Shown here: positions 1-9,344 of the stretch, piece after piece | Numbering within the stretch: position 1 is the first letter of the stretch | Layout: every line of letters begins with the position of its first letter | Source of the DNA: Clostridiaceae bacterium | GTDB lineage: Bacteria; Bacillota; Clostridia; Oscillospirales; Acutalibacteraceae | Direction of reading: 5' to 3' | Length of the DNA: 64,000 bases | Assembly (NCBI GenBank): GCA_016280595.1 | Contig: JAEEHB010000029.1 | Location: forward strand, 1-64,000 | Notes under the pieces: model-generated | The model's database searches: none | The model's input: the letters and a program-made list of their open reading frames with translations, nothing else | What the model was told of the DNA's origin: nothing | Position numbers and translations under genes: made by a program

Positions 1-104
1 TGTGTACTTGAAAGTACTCTCAAAAAAATCCTCAAGGGTTCTTTTCTTGCTTCGTCGTTGTTTAATTTTCAAGGTGCTGCCTGCATCCCTCTCTTGAGGG
101 GTGC
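1..104 (-). other. Probable rRNA operon leader (16S gene off the left edge)
   Basis: Read on the minus strand this stretch has a small hairpin (CCCCTC/GAGGG, about 85-102), then the string ACCTTGAAAATTAAACAACG (about 57-76), which closely resembles the CTTTGAAAACTAAACAA element ahead of 16S genes in Bacillus and Clostridium. A further short inverted repeat (GTACTTGAAAGTAC, 4-17) near the edge could be part of a processing stem. No rRNA sequence itself is inside the window, so the identity is inferred from the leader and the strong promoter. Confidence 0.55.
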
Positions 105-110
105 TCGAAT

Positions 111-139
111 ACTTTATCACACACTTATATCATTGTCAA
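111..139 (-). promoter_or_regulatory. Strong sigma-A promoter, probably of an rRNA operon
   Basis: On the minus strand a perfect -35 TTGACA (134-139) is followed after 17 bases by TAAAGT (111-116). The transcript would run left out of the window. The leader it produces resembles rRNA operon leaders of Firmicutes, so I infer that a 16S gene lies just beyond position 1. Confidence 0.7.
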
Positions 140-177
140 GACTTTTTTTCTAAAATTTCGATATTTTTTTCAGATAC

Positions 178-204
178 AAAAAGCAGCCCCGCAAAGAGGG
201 CTGC
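178..204 (-). terminator. Intrinsic terminator of the mreB/C39-like genes
   Basis: On the minus strand GCAGCCC (198-204) pairs with GGGCTGC (183-189) around a short loop and is followed by five T (178-182). It lies about 20 bases after the stop of the gene ending at 227 and just before the rRNA-type promoter. Confidence 0.85.
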
Positions 205-226
205 CGGAAGGATGAAAGCAAAGGGT

Positions 227-757
227 TTAAAGGGCGGTGTAGCCGCAGATAAATCTGTGCTCGTCCATATAGTCGTCAATACCCGGAAGCGTTACGGGCT
301 CGGTGGTGCCGTTTGTCTTGTTATAGATTCTCAGGCCCTCGTCCGTATTTTCTATCGCCACGGTGTGAATGCCCTTGAAGGGATGGCGCGCATTCCAGAA
401 TGTAATGACCGCGTATTTGCGGGAGGCAAAGGTCTTTTTGAATTCATTATATTTCTTATTATATTTTACGCGGATGTGATTGTCTTTGAAATACTTGCCG
501 ATTGCAAAGGGCCAGGTGCCGAATACTCCGCAGAAGGCGTGGCCGTAGGGATAGACTTCCTTTGCGATGTTGCAAAGGTCTTCGGGTATGCCGAGCAGAT
601 ACCGCATATTGTAGATTGCGATAATCTCACAGCCGTTGTAAGACATCGGGAAAAAGCCGTAACGGCAGGTGGCGAGGGTGCCTTTGCCCTGACCGTTGAG
701 CAGACCTTTGCCCGGGTTTATATTTATATTTTTCTTATAATTAAACTTTTCTATCAT
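227..757 (-). CDS. C39-like (papain-fold) cysteine peptidase-like protein
   Basis: The 176-residue product looks like a small member of the C39-like/BtrH-like papain-fold superfamily. A Cys sits in the motif YNGCEIIAIYN (about residues 40-50, matching the N-x-C-G/E-x-x-A helix start), a His in GIHTVAIEN (about 129-137), and an Asn a few residues later in RIYNKTNG. These could form a Cys-His-Asn triad, but catalysis is not proven; relatives act as peptidases, acyltransferases or inactive binders. No signal peptide or membrane segment is seen. The ATG is three bases after the stop of the MreB-like gene, with a GGAAGAG ribosome site inside that gene, so the two are probably translated together. 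A terminator follows directly. The substrate is unknown. Confidence 0.6.
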   Translation of the reverse strand: MIEKFNYKKNININPGKGLLNGQGKGTLATCRYGFFPMSYNGCEIIAIYNMRYLLGIPEDLCNIAKEVYPYGHAFCGVFGTWPFAIGKYFKDNHIRVKYNKKYNEFKKTFASRKYAVITFWNARHPFKGIHTVAIENTDEGLRIYNKTNGTTEPVTLPGIDDYMDEHRFICGYTAL

Positions 758-760
758 ATA

Positions 761-1804
761 TTACTCTTCCCGGCGGGGATTATATCCGCCTATTTCTTCA
801 AATGCTCTGAACACATAGCCGTTTTGCGAAAGGATGTCGATATGCTCAAAAGCGTCGCCCATTCCGAGAGCCACGCAGTTGACGGGGTCAGCCGCAACTC
901 TCGTTTTGATTCCTGTTTTGTTTTCAATCATTCTGTCAATGTTTCTCAGAAGCGCGCCGCCGCCCGTAAGCACTATGCCCGAGTCGAGGATATCCGCGGC
1001 AAGTTCGGGAGGTGTTTCCTCGAGCACGGCTCTTATTGTTTCCACAATATCGTCGAGCACGGGTTTCATCGCGAGGAAAGTTTCGGTGGAACTTATCTCG
1101 AAACTCGCGGGCATTTTCGTAAGATAGTATTTGCCCGCTTTGGTCAGCCCGATTTCAACATCGCGCAGGAGCGCGGAGCCTATTCTAATCTTTATTTCCT
1201 CCGCCGTTTTCATACCTATTATGATATCGCGCTCGGTGCGCATATATCTGATAATCGCTTCGCTGAGCGCGTTGCCCGCGGAGTGAGAGGACTTCGATAC
1301 GGCGATACAGCCCATTGTGATAACGGCTACGTCTGTGGTGCCGCCGCCTATGTCGACTATCATCACGCCCTTCGGCCTGTCATTTCGCAGGCCTGCTCCG
1401 AGTGAAGCGGCAAGCGGCTCTTCAATCAGGCACGCCTTTGCCGCGCCCGCCTGGGTGATGAGTTCGAGAATTGTTCTCTTTTCAAGCCCGGTCACCATTG
1501 AGGGCACGCAGGCTATGACATTGGGTTTGAACACGGCGTTTTTGCAGACTTTCGAAATGAAATACTGCACCATCTGCTTGGTGGCGGTGAAGTCGGACAC
1601 AACGCCGTGAACAAGGGGTTTTACGACTCTGATGCCTTCGTGATTTTTTTCGAGCATCGCGTAAGCCCTTTTGCCTATGCCGACTATATTATTGTTTTTA
1701 TCGTAAGCGACCGCCGACGGCTCGTTAAGCACTACTCCCCTGCCTTCAATAAAAGCGATCACGGAAGTGGTGCCGAGGTCAATTCCGATATTTGTTCCTA
1801 TCAT
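761..1804 (-). CDS. mreB: MreB/Mbl-like rod shape-determining actin homologue
   Basis: The 347-residue protein has the actin/Hsp70 ATPase motifs of the MreB family: phosphate-1 GIDLGTTSVIAF near the start, phosphate-2 VDIGGGTTDVAVI (about 150-162) and the adenosine motif LTGGGALL (about 278-285). Length and layout fit MreB/Mbl/MreBH. Such proteins polymerise on the inner membrane face and guide lateral cell-wall synthesis. No mreC, mreD or rodA gene is next to it, as is common for Mbl or MreBH paralogues, so the exact subtype is open. The start is supported by an AGGTGAT ribosome site. It lies 24 bases after comF on the same strand. Confidence 0.9.
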   Translation of the reverse strand: MIGTNIGIDLGTTSVIAFIEGRGVVLNEPSAVAYDKNNNIVGIGKRAYAMLEKNHEGIRVVKPLVHGVVSDFTATKQMVQYFISKVCKNAVFKPNVIACVPSMVTGLEKRTILELITQAGAAKACLIEEPLAASLGAGLRNDRPKGVMIVDIGGGTTDVAVITMGCIAVSKSSHSAGNALSEAIIRYMRTERDIIIGMKTAEEIKIRIGSALLRDVEIGLTKAGKYYLTKMPASFEISSTETFLAMKPVLDDIVETIRAVLEETPPELAADILDSGIVLTGGGALLRNIDRMIENKTGIKTRVAADPVNCVALGMGDAFEHIDILSQNGYVFRAFEEIGGYNPRREE

Positions 1805-1828
1805 TTCATCACCTGTATGATTTATTTC

Positions 1829-2530
1829 TTATTTCCTGACGGGCGTAAGCGCGAGAGTGATGCAGTAAATACTCTTCGCTCCGCCGAGCCACAGCATTTT
1901 GGCGCACTCGTTGAGAGTTTCGCCCGAGGTTGATATATCGTCGCACAATAGCACGGTTTTGTCTTTCACCGCAGATGGCTCGGGCAAATCGTAAACGCCG
2001 GAAAGGTTGCCCGTTCGCAGATATCCGGGCAGGCCGTGCTGTGCGCGGGTTTCGTAAATTTTTTCAATCACGCCGCTCTTATACGGAATACCCGTTAGGG
2101 AGGAAAGTTCTTTCGCTATGAGCGCGCTCTGGTTGTAGCCCCTCGCTCTGAGCGACTTGCGGGATACGGGCACTTCGGTAATAAAGTCAAAAGCGATGTC
2201 ACCGAATCTCTGCTTTAAGGTTTCCGCCATTTCACGCGCAAACTCGCCTGCGCCCGAGGTGCTGTTTCTGAATTTGAATATATGCAGTCCGTTGCGCACG
2301 CAGCCGCTGAAGTAAAACGGGGCGGCGATGCCGTCAAAGTAGTTTTCCTTGCCCCTGCAGTCGCAGACTTTTTTGCCCCTGCCGCATTTCGGGCAGACTT
2401 TTTCCTCAATGCGGGGAAGACTCTTTCTGCATTTTTCACACACGGGCGTGCCGCCGGGCACTCTCGCGCCGCAGTAGACACATCTCTCGGGGAAAATGAG
2501 GGAGAGGAGGACATTCCTTTTCTTTTTCAT
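1829..2530 (-). CDS. comF: ComF family phosphoribosyltransferase-like protein
   Basis: The 233-residue product starts with a zinc-finger-like region holding CVYC, CEKC, CPKC and CDC pairs (about residues 17-58). It ends in a type I phosphoribosyltransferase fold with the PRPP-binding loop VLLCDDISTSGETL (about 193-206). The GYNQSALIAKEL segment is typical of ComF/GntX. ComF is needed for DNA uptake in naturally competent Bacillus, where it acts on the cytosolic side; in other Firmicutes its role is unclear. The ATG overlaps the recD2 stop by one base (TGATG), which indicates translational coupling. Pairing with a helicase gene fits a DNA-processing job, but competence itself cannot be concluded. 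Confidence 0.9.
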   Translation of the reverse strand: MKKKRNVLLSLIFPERCVYCGARVPGGTPVCEKCRKSLPRIEEKVCPKCGRGKKVCDCRGKENYFDGIAAPFYFSGCVRNGLHIFKFRNSTSGAGEFAREMAETLKQRFGDIAFDFITEVPVSRKSLRARGYNQSALIAKELSSLTGIPYKSGVIEKIYETRAQHGLPGYLRTGNLSGVYDLPEPSAVKDKTVLLCDDISTSGETLNECAKMLWLGGAKSIYCITLALTPVRK

Positions 2531-4749
2531 CAGGAGTCACCGAGCATTATGAACGCCTTGAGCGCGGAATAACGCTTCTGCTTTCTGTCGTTTTCGACCA
2601 TTCTGCGCACGGTTGCCTCTCTGCCCACGAGCACGATTATCTCCTTCGCCCTTGTGACGGCTGTGTAAAGAAGATTTCTGTATTCGAGCATTGAGTTTAT
2701 GCCCGTGACAGGCACTATCACCGCCGGGAATTCACTGCCCTGGCTCTTGTGCACGGTGACGGCGTAGGCGTGCTCGAGGTCTTTGCTGTATTCAAAGGGG
2801 ATGAGGGCGGTCCTGTCATCAAAAACGACGGTCAATGTCTGCCCTTCCTCGTCTATCTTTTTAAGTACGCCGATGTCTCCGTTATAGACTCCGAGCCCGC
2901 TCACTCCGCCGGATTCCCACTCGATACCGTAATTGTTTTTGGTCTGCATCAGTTTGTCGCCGAGCCTGAAAACTCTGCCGCCGAAGTGATGCTCCGGCTT
3001 GCCTTTTTCGTGGGGATTGAGGCGCTGCTGAAGGAGTTTGTTTATATTCACCGTGCCCGTTTCGCCCTTCTTTGAGGGGCAGAGAATCTGGATATCGTCA
3101 ACGGATGAATAATTGTAGGCGCCCGGGAGTCTTGTCTCGGCAAGGTCACAGATTGTGAGCGCGGCATCCGCCGGCAGGGCTCTGTCAAGGAAGAAGAAGT
3201 CCTTGTCCTTTACGGTTAAGTCCGGGATTTCGCCGCGTACTATTCTGTGCGCGTTGGAGATAATCATACTCTCCATTGCCTGCCTGAACACCTCGTCGAG
3301 TTCAACCGTGGGCACTGCCTTTGACTCGATTATATCCTGCAGCACATTTCCCGCGCCGACGGGCGGCAGCTGGTCGCTGTCACCTACCATTACGAGGCGG
3401 CAGCCGATTGGCAGGGCTTCGAGCAGGGCCGAAAACAGCTGGATGTCAACCATAGACAGTTCGTCGATTATAACTGCCTGTGCGGTGAGCGGATTGCGCT
3501 TGTTGCGCTTGAAGGTCGCTCTCTCCTCCGTATCCCACTCCACTTCGAGCAGGCGGTGGATGGTGGTTGCCTCCTTGCCCGTAAGTTCGCTCATTCGTTT
3601 CGCGGCGCGCCCCGTGGGAGCGGCAAGCACGGTTTCAAGCCCCTGGTCCTCAAACACACAGAGTATGCCGCGCAGGGTGGTCGTTTTGCCGGTGCCCGGC
3701 CCGCCCGTGAGCACGAGCATACCTTTTTCAACGGCGAGTTTTATGGCAAGGCGCTGTTTTTCGTTGTAACAGACGCCGCCGATTACCTCCGCTTTCTTTA
3801 TCTGCTCGTCAATCTCGGGGAAAGACTTCGCGGCATAGCGCTTGTAGAAGAGCAGGCTTTTTGCCGCGCTCTTTTCCGCTTCGTATATATCGGGCAGGAA
3901 AATGAAATTCCTGTTGTAGAGTTCTTCGTCTATAAGACGCTTGATATCTATAAGGTCGTCTATCGCCTTTTCCGCGTCGTCCTCCGTGCAGCCCGTGAGG
4001 GAGCGGCAGGGCGCGATTATGCTCTCGCGCGGCACGCAGGTGTGCCCCTGCTGATAGAGGTTGTGGCGCAATATGTAGATGACGCCTTCCCTGATTCTGA
4101 ATTCATCCGCAGGCGCTTTTTCGAGGCTGCCGGCGATGCGGCAGGCTCTGTCAAAATCAATGCCGAGCCCCGCGTTGCAAAGCGAATAGGGATTGTGCTC
4201 CACCATTTCGGCGGATTTCGAGCCGAATTTATTGAAGATTTTAAGCGCTTCGTTGGTTGAGAGTCCGTATTTTTCGAGCGCGATTACGGCGTTGCGTTCT
4301 TTTGACACGCGGCAGTATGCCCTCGAAATCTCCATCGCTTTTTCGTGGGATATTCCCCTTATCCGCGCAAGGCGCTCCGGGTAAAGTTCAAGCACCTCAA
4401 AAGTGCTGTCGCCGAACTCCGCGACTATCTTCTGAGCCGTTTTTTCCTTAACACCCTTGACTATGCCGGAGGAGAGGAAAATCAGCATTTCGTCGGCGGT
4501 TTCGGGTATGGCGGGAACATAACTTTCCACCTTGAACTGCTTGCCGAAAGTGGGATGCACCGCCCAGCTGCCGCTGAAGATGACTTTTTCACCGGGATAG
4601 AGGTTGCCGATTTCGCCCACGGCGGTCACGTAGCCCTCGTCATCGTTGCTGAATTCAAAAACGGTGAAACCGTTTTCCTCGTTGCGGAAGGTGATATTTT
4701 CAATTGTGCCCTCAATCGAGATTAATTCTTTCTCTTCCAGATTATCCAT
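2530..4749 (-). CDS. recD2: RecD2-type SF1B DNA helicase
   Basis: The 739-residue protein matches stand-alone RecD2 helicases in length and order: an N-terminal OB-like region (about 1-90), helix-hairpin-helix segments (about 95-230), then the SF1B motor. Walker A is GGPGTGKTTT (about 350-359), motif Ia follows in APTGRAAKRM, motif II is IIDELSMVD, motif III MVGDSDQLPPVG, and motif VI VTVHKSQGSEFP close to the C terminus. RecD2 is a 5'-3' helicase working outside RecBCD in genome maintenance and replication-fork repair. It is followed by comF with overlapping stop and start. RNase P RNA ends only about 23 bases upstream, so transcription may continue from it. Confidence 0.95.
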   Translation of the reverse strand: MDNLEEKELISIEGTIENITFRNEENGFTVFEFSNDDEGYVTAVGEIGNLYPGEKVIFSGSWAVHPTFGKQFKVESYVPAIPETADEMLIFLSSGIVKGVKEKTAQKIVAEFGDSTFEVLELYPERLARIRGISHEKAMEISRAYCRVSKERNAVIALEKYGLSTNEALKIFNKFGSKSAEMVEHNPYSLCNAGLGIDFDRACRIAGSLEKAPADEFRIREGVIYILRHNLYQQGHTCVPRESIIAPCRSLTGCTEDDAEKAIDDLIDIKRLIDEELYNRNFIFLPDIYEAEKSAAKSLLFYKRYAAKSFPEIDEQIKKAEVIGGVCYNEKQRLAIKLAVEKGMLVLTGGPGTGKTTTLRGILCVFEDQGLETVLAAPTGRAAKRMSELTGKEATTIHRLLEVEWDTEERATFKRNKRNPLTAQAVIIDELSMVDIQLFSALLEALPIGCRLVMVGDSDQLPPVGAGNVLQDIIESKAVPTVELDEVFRQAMESMIISNAHRIVRGEIPDLTVKDKDFFFLDRALPADAALTICDLAETRLPGAYNYSSVDDIQILCPSKKGETGTVNINKLLQQRLNPHEKGKPEHHFGGRVFRLGDKLMQTKNNYGIEWESGGVSGLGVYNGDIGVLKKIDEEGQTLTVVFDDRTALIPFEYSKDLEHAYAVTVHKSQGSEFPAVIVPVTGINSMLEYRNLLYTAVTRAKEIIVLVGREATVRRMVENDRKQKRYSALKAFIMLGDS

Positions 4750-4772
4750 AACGTCTCTTTATGAAAAACAGC

Positions 4773-5110
4773 GAGAAGGCCTGTAAGCCGAGTTCTGTCA
4801 TTTAAGGCAATCATCTGTCTGGTCCCTGCATTGCTGCAGGGCTCAAGCCACCCGTCGGAGTATCGCCGAGCAAGCGCAGGGATTAAATCCCACCTCCGGT
4901 CGGTGTTGCTTCGGATAGGGTTTGCAGGGCCGTGATGTCTCCATCACGCCGGTGAGCTCTTACCTCGCCTTTCCATCCTTACCTGTAAACAGGCGGTTTA
5001 TTTCTGTTGCACTTTCCCTAAGGTCACCCTCGGCGGCCGTTAGCCGTTATCCCGCTCTGTGAAGCTCGGACTTTCCTCATGCATAATGCACGCGACTGCC
5101 CGGCCTTCTC
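4773..5110 (-). ncRNA. rnpB: RNase P RNA (bacterial type A)
   Basis: On the minus strand the ends pair as helix P1 (GAGAAGGCC at 5' with GGCCTTCTC at 3'). The conserved core is readable: GAGGAAAGTCCGAGC shortly after the 5' end, AGGGTGACCTTAGGGAAAGTG in the first third, GGTAAGGATGGAAAGGCGAGG near the middle, and the 3' strand ACAGAACTCGGCTTACAGGCC. RNase P RNA is the catalytic subunit that cuts 5' leaders from tRNA precursors. It lies between ligA and recD2 with only about 20 bases on each side. I see no separate terminator after it, so read-through into recD2 is possible. Confidence 0.95.
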
Positions 5111-5129
5111 ACTGCTTATCAACTTTTTA

Positions 5130-7157
<2,028 letters not shown>

Positions 7158-7211
7158 TTATGAGAAAAATTGCAAGAAAAAGAGAGCAATCGCGCGGTCC
7201 GTTTTTTAATC

Positions 7212-7240
7212 TTGCCCGGTGCGCGGCAATATGATATAAT
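7212..7240 (+). promoter_or_regulatory. Sigma-A promoter of the DUF3574-like/GNAT pair
   Basis: TTGCCC (7212-7217), a 17-base spacer and a perfect TATAAT (7235-7240) lie 32 bases before the start codon. The ribosome site AAGGAG follows at about 7259-7264. Confidence 0.8.
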
Positions 7241-7272
7241 TCCGTTATAAAGCAAAAAAAGGAGAAATAACG

Positions 7273-7701
7273 ATGTCAAAGAAAGCAGGAATAATCATTT
7301 CAATTCTCTGCGTTATCGCAATAGCCCTTTCGGCAGTTTCACTCGCCTGCTCGCTCGGAGCAAACGGCGCGAAGGAAGAGGACAATAGCGATGTGCAGTA
7401 TGTGCTCTACCTCGGCACAAATGATAAAGACACAAACGAGCCCGTATTCGCCCCCGATGAGGCGAAAGTGCAGGCGGAAAAGATTCTGCTTGACCAGTTC
7501 GGCGGCTACACAATCCAGGAGGCAAACGGCGGCTGGGTTGACGGCGACACCACTTACACAGAGTATACGCTCGTTATCTGTCTGAGCGACACGGACCTTG
7601 ACAGCGTGCACGCCGCGGCGGACGATATGATAAAGACATTCAACCAGAGTTCCGTGCTTATCCAGGCAAACAACACCGTTACGGAATTTTACGCGGGGTG
7701 A
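7273..7701 (+). CDS. Membrane-anchored or exported DUF3574-like protein
   Basis: The 142-residue product begins with a hydrophobic segment (about residues 7-27) that can serve as signal peptide or anchor; a Cys at residue 26 (SLACSL) might be a lipobox cysteine, but the context is imperfect. The rest is a small domain with VLYLGTNDKD, a central LLDQFGGYTIQEANGGW and a following beta strand TLVICLSD. This spacing recalls DUF3574, a domain of unknown function. The start is set by an AAGGAG site eight bases upstream. It is followed four bases later by a GNAT gene and shares its promoter. No reaction can be assigned. Confidence 0.6.
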   Translation: MSKKAGIIISILCVIAIALSAVSLACSLGANGAKEEDNSDVQYVLYLGTNDKDTNEPVFAPDEAKVQAEKILLDQFGGYTIQEANGGWVDGDTTYTEYTLVICLSDTDLDSVHAAADDMIKTFNQSSVLIQANNTVTEFYAG

Positions 7702-7705
7702 AGAT

Positions 7706-8302
7706 ATGAGAGTAATTAAACCCGGTGAAAAACTTGACACAAAAGAACTGCGGTATTTTGCCAGGATGGCGGGCAGGGCTTATGTGAACGACCCCGTGCA
7801 CTCCTACGCCACAAAGAATCCCGAGCGCCGCGTGAGATTTGTTTACCACTTTATGATGGAGAGGCTCAACACCTCAAACGGCGAAGATTATTTTTACATT
7901 GACGATGAAAACAGGGGCGTTTGCGTGTGGAGAAAGGCGCACAATGAATACGGCGTGATTGACTTTCTCAAATGCCCCGACTGGCTCTACCTCTACTGGT
8001 TCTGGCCGAACACCCTGCGCACCCTCTTCGCCTACGGGCCGCTCGATGTGAAAGTGTTTGACGAGGACACCTGGATTATTTCACCCGTTTTCGTTGACCC
8101 CGAGCATCAGGGCAAGGGCATCGCCACAAAACTCATAACCGAGAGCATGAAGGAACTTGCCCGGAAAGGTTATAAATTCGGCCTCGAAGCGCAGGACGAA
8201 AAGAATGTGGAATATTACAAAAAACTCGGGTTTGAGATAATAGGTGAGGCGGAGTATAAAAACGGTTTGATTAAGCATTATTACATGGTGTATAAAGGGT
8301 AA
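7706..8302 (+). CDS. GNAT family N-acetyltransferase
   Basis: The 198-residue protein has the GNAT acetyl-CoA site: beta strand ISPVFVDPEHQGKGIATKLI (about residues 118-137), holding the V-x-P-x-x-Q-G-x-G-x-x pyrophosphate loop, and a C-terminal EAQDEKNVEYYKKLGFEIIG segment typical of motif B. The N-terminal half is variable and would determine the acceptor, which cannot be told. It starts four bases after the preceding gene with a GGGGTGA ribosome site, so the two form an operon that ends at the terminator near 8475-8508. Confidence 0.85.
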   Translation: MRVIKPGEKLDTKELRYFARMAGRAYVNDPVHSYATKNPERRVRFVYHFMMERLNTSNGEDYFYIDDENRGVCVWRKAHNEYGVIDFLKCPDWLYLYWFWPNTLRTLFAYGPLDVKVFDEDTWIISPVFVDPEHQGKGIATKLITESMKELARKGYKFGLEAQDEKNVEYYKKLGFEIIGEAEYKNGLIKHYYMVYKG

Positions 8303-8315
8303 ACAATTATTCTCC

Positions 8316-8452
8316 GTAGGGAACGTCCTTCGGGCGTTCCGTCCGTGCCGCAGGCGCGGAATATGGTTGTTTTTTCTCGCTTGCTATGCTTCGCATATCC
8401 TGGTGATTATGCCCCTGCGGGGCATTCGGAACGCCGGAACGGCGTTCCCTAC
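8316..8452 (+). repeat. Intergenic palindromic element bounded by GTAGGGAACG/CGTTCCCTAC
   Basis: The block begins GTAGGGAACG and ends CGTTCCCTAC, an exact inverted pair. Inside are further small hairpins (ACGTCCTTCGGGCGT; GCCCCTGCGGGGC; GGAACGCCGGAACGGCGTTCC). Part of it (about 8319-8361) recurs with changes at 12532-12571. It looks like a non-coding dispersed repeat of MITE or REP type. Confidence 0.6.
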
Positions 8453-8474
8453 AATTAATGATATAACTCCGCAT

Positions 8475-8508
8475 AAAAAAACGGACACCTCCGGGTGTCC
8501 GTTTTTGT
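8475..8508. terminator. Bidirectional intrinsic terminator
   Basis: ACGGACACC pairs with GGTGTCCGT around a tight loop, with an A run before and a T run after. It serves the GNAT gene on plus and the NERD gene, which ends at 8509, on minus. Confidence 0.9.
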
Positions 8509-9324
8509 TTACTCTATGCTGTGTGTGTAGTGACATTTCGGATAAGCGGAACAGCCGTAAAACTTGCCGTTCTTTCCGTTTCTGACTACAAGTTTTTCGC
8601 CGCATTGAGGGCAGATGCCTTCCTTGACTTTCTGCTCGGCATCCGTTTTCTTTTGGTGAGCCTCAATGTTATGAGCCTTGCGCATCTCATTATCAACTAT
8701 GTTTTCCGCAAGGAGTTTATCTTTTATTGCCTGAATTGTATCGGAAGAAATCACAGCCTCCGCTTCGGTTTTGGTAATAACATTTGCAATATCTTTATAG
8801 AATACTACATTTGCTTTTTCGGATTTTACATTCAGTTTTGCTTTTTCGGGGAAAGCGACTATCGAATAATACGGTATATTTTCAAAACCGGCAAGTATCT
8901 TTTCGAGTGTTTTGATATGCCCGTAATTCTGATAAACCGGGTTCTTGAAACTCTTTTTGTTGCCGTAAATATTCTGTGTCCAGGTCGAAGATTTTTCACT
9001 TCCCGATATAATGCCGCTGTAATTCTTGGTTTCAATCACAAATAAACCTTTGCCGGAAAGAACAATATGATCTATCTGCGAAGTTCCGTTTTCAGCCGGC
9101 AACAATAAATCATTAAGCAAAACAAACTCTCCGTCCGGCAGTTTTGCAAGACTCCTTATAACAGCCTTTTCACCTGCTTTTCCTTTGAAACGCGGACTGC
9201 TGAGAATCAGGCGGATTACTGCAGCGGCAAGCACGAGTACCCACAGCCACCACAGCCGGAAGAAAAACGGCAGAAAGTTTTTTAAGGTTTCTTTCATTAT
9301 TTCAAGAGAGGAAGTTAAAAACAT
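8509..9324 (-). CDS. Membrane-anchored NERD nuclease-related protein with C4 zinc finger
   Basis: The 271-residue product has a transmembrane segment (about residues 18-44), then a NERD domain: GKAGEKAVIRSLAKLP, GTSQIDHIVLSGKGLFVIE and TKNYSGII (about 50-105). The D...E-x-K pattern is what a restriction-like nuclease fold uses. The end is a topoisomerase-type C4 finger, CPQCGEK...YGCSAYPKC (about 236-262), that could bind nucleic acid. The family is thought to have nuclease activity, yet a physiological role is not established. The start at 9324 has a GAGGTG ribosome site seven bases upstream; the next ATG has none. It lies 20 bases after the LCAT-like gene and is the last gene of that operon. 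Confidence 0.85.
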   Translation of the reverse strand: MFLTSSLEIMKETLKNFLPFFFRLWWLWVLVLAAAVIRLILSSPRFKGKAGEKAVIRSLAKLPDGEFVLLNDLLLPAENGTSQIDHIVLSGKGLFVIETKNYSGIISGSEKSSTWTQNIYGNKKSFKNPVYQNYGHIKTLEKILAGFENIPYYSIVAFPEKAKLNVKSEKANVVFYKDIANVITKTEAEAVISSDTIQAIKDKLLAENIVDNEMRKAHNIEAHQKKTDAEQKVKEGICPQCGEKLVVRNGKNGKFYGCSAYPKCHYTHSIE

Positions 9325-9344
9325 ATGTCAACACCTCTTTTTAT

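Noticed and set aside
101..1405. Long plus-strand open frame across the C39-like and MreB-like genes
   Set aside because: It lies antisense to a clear MreB-family gene, starts within the rRNA-type promoter region without a ribosome site, and its translation has no family features.
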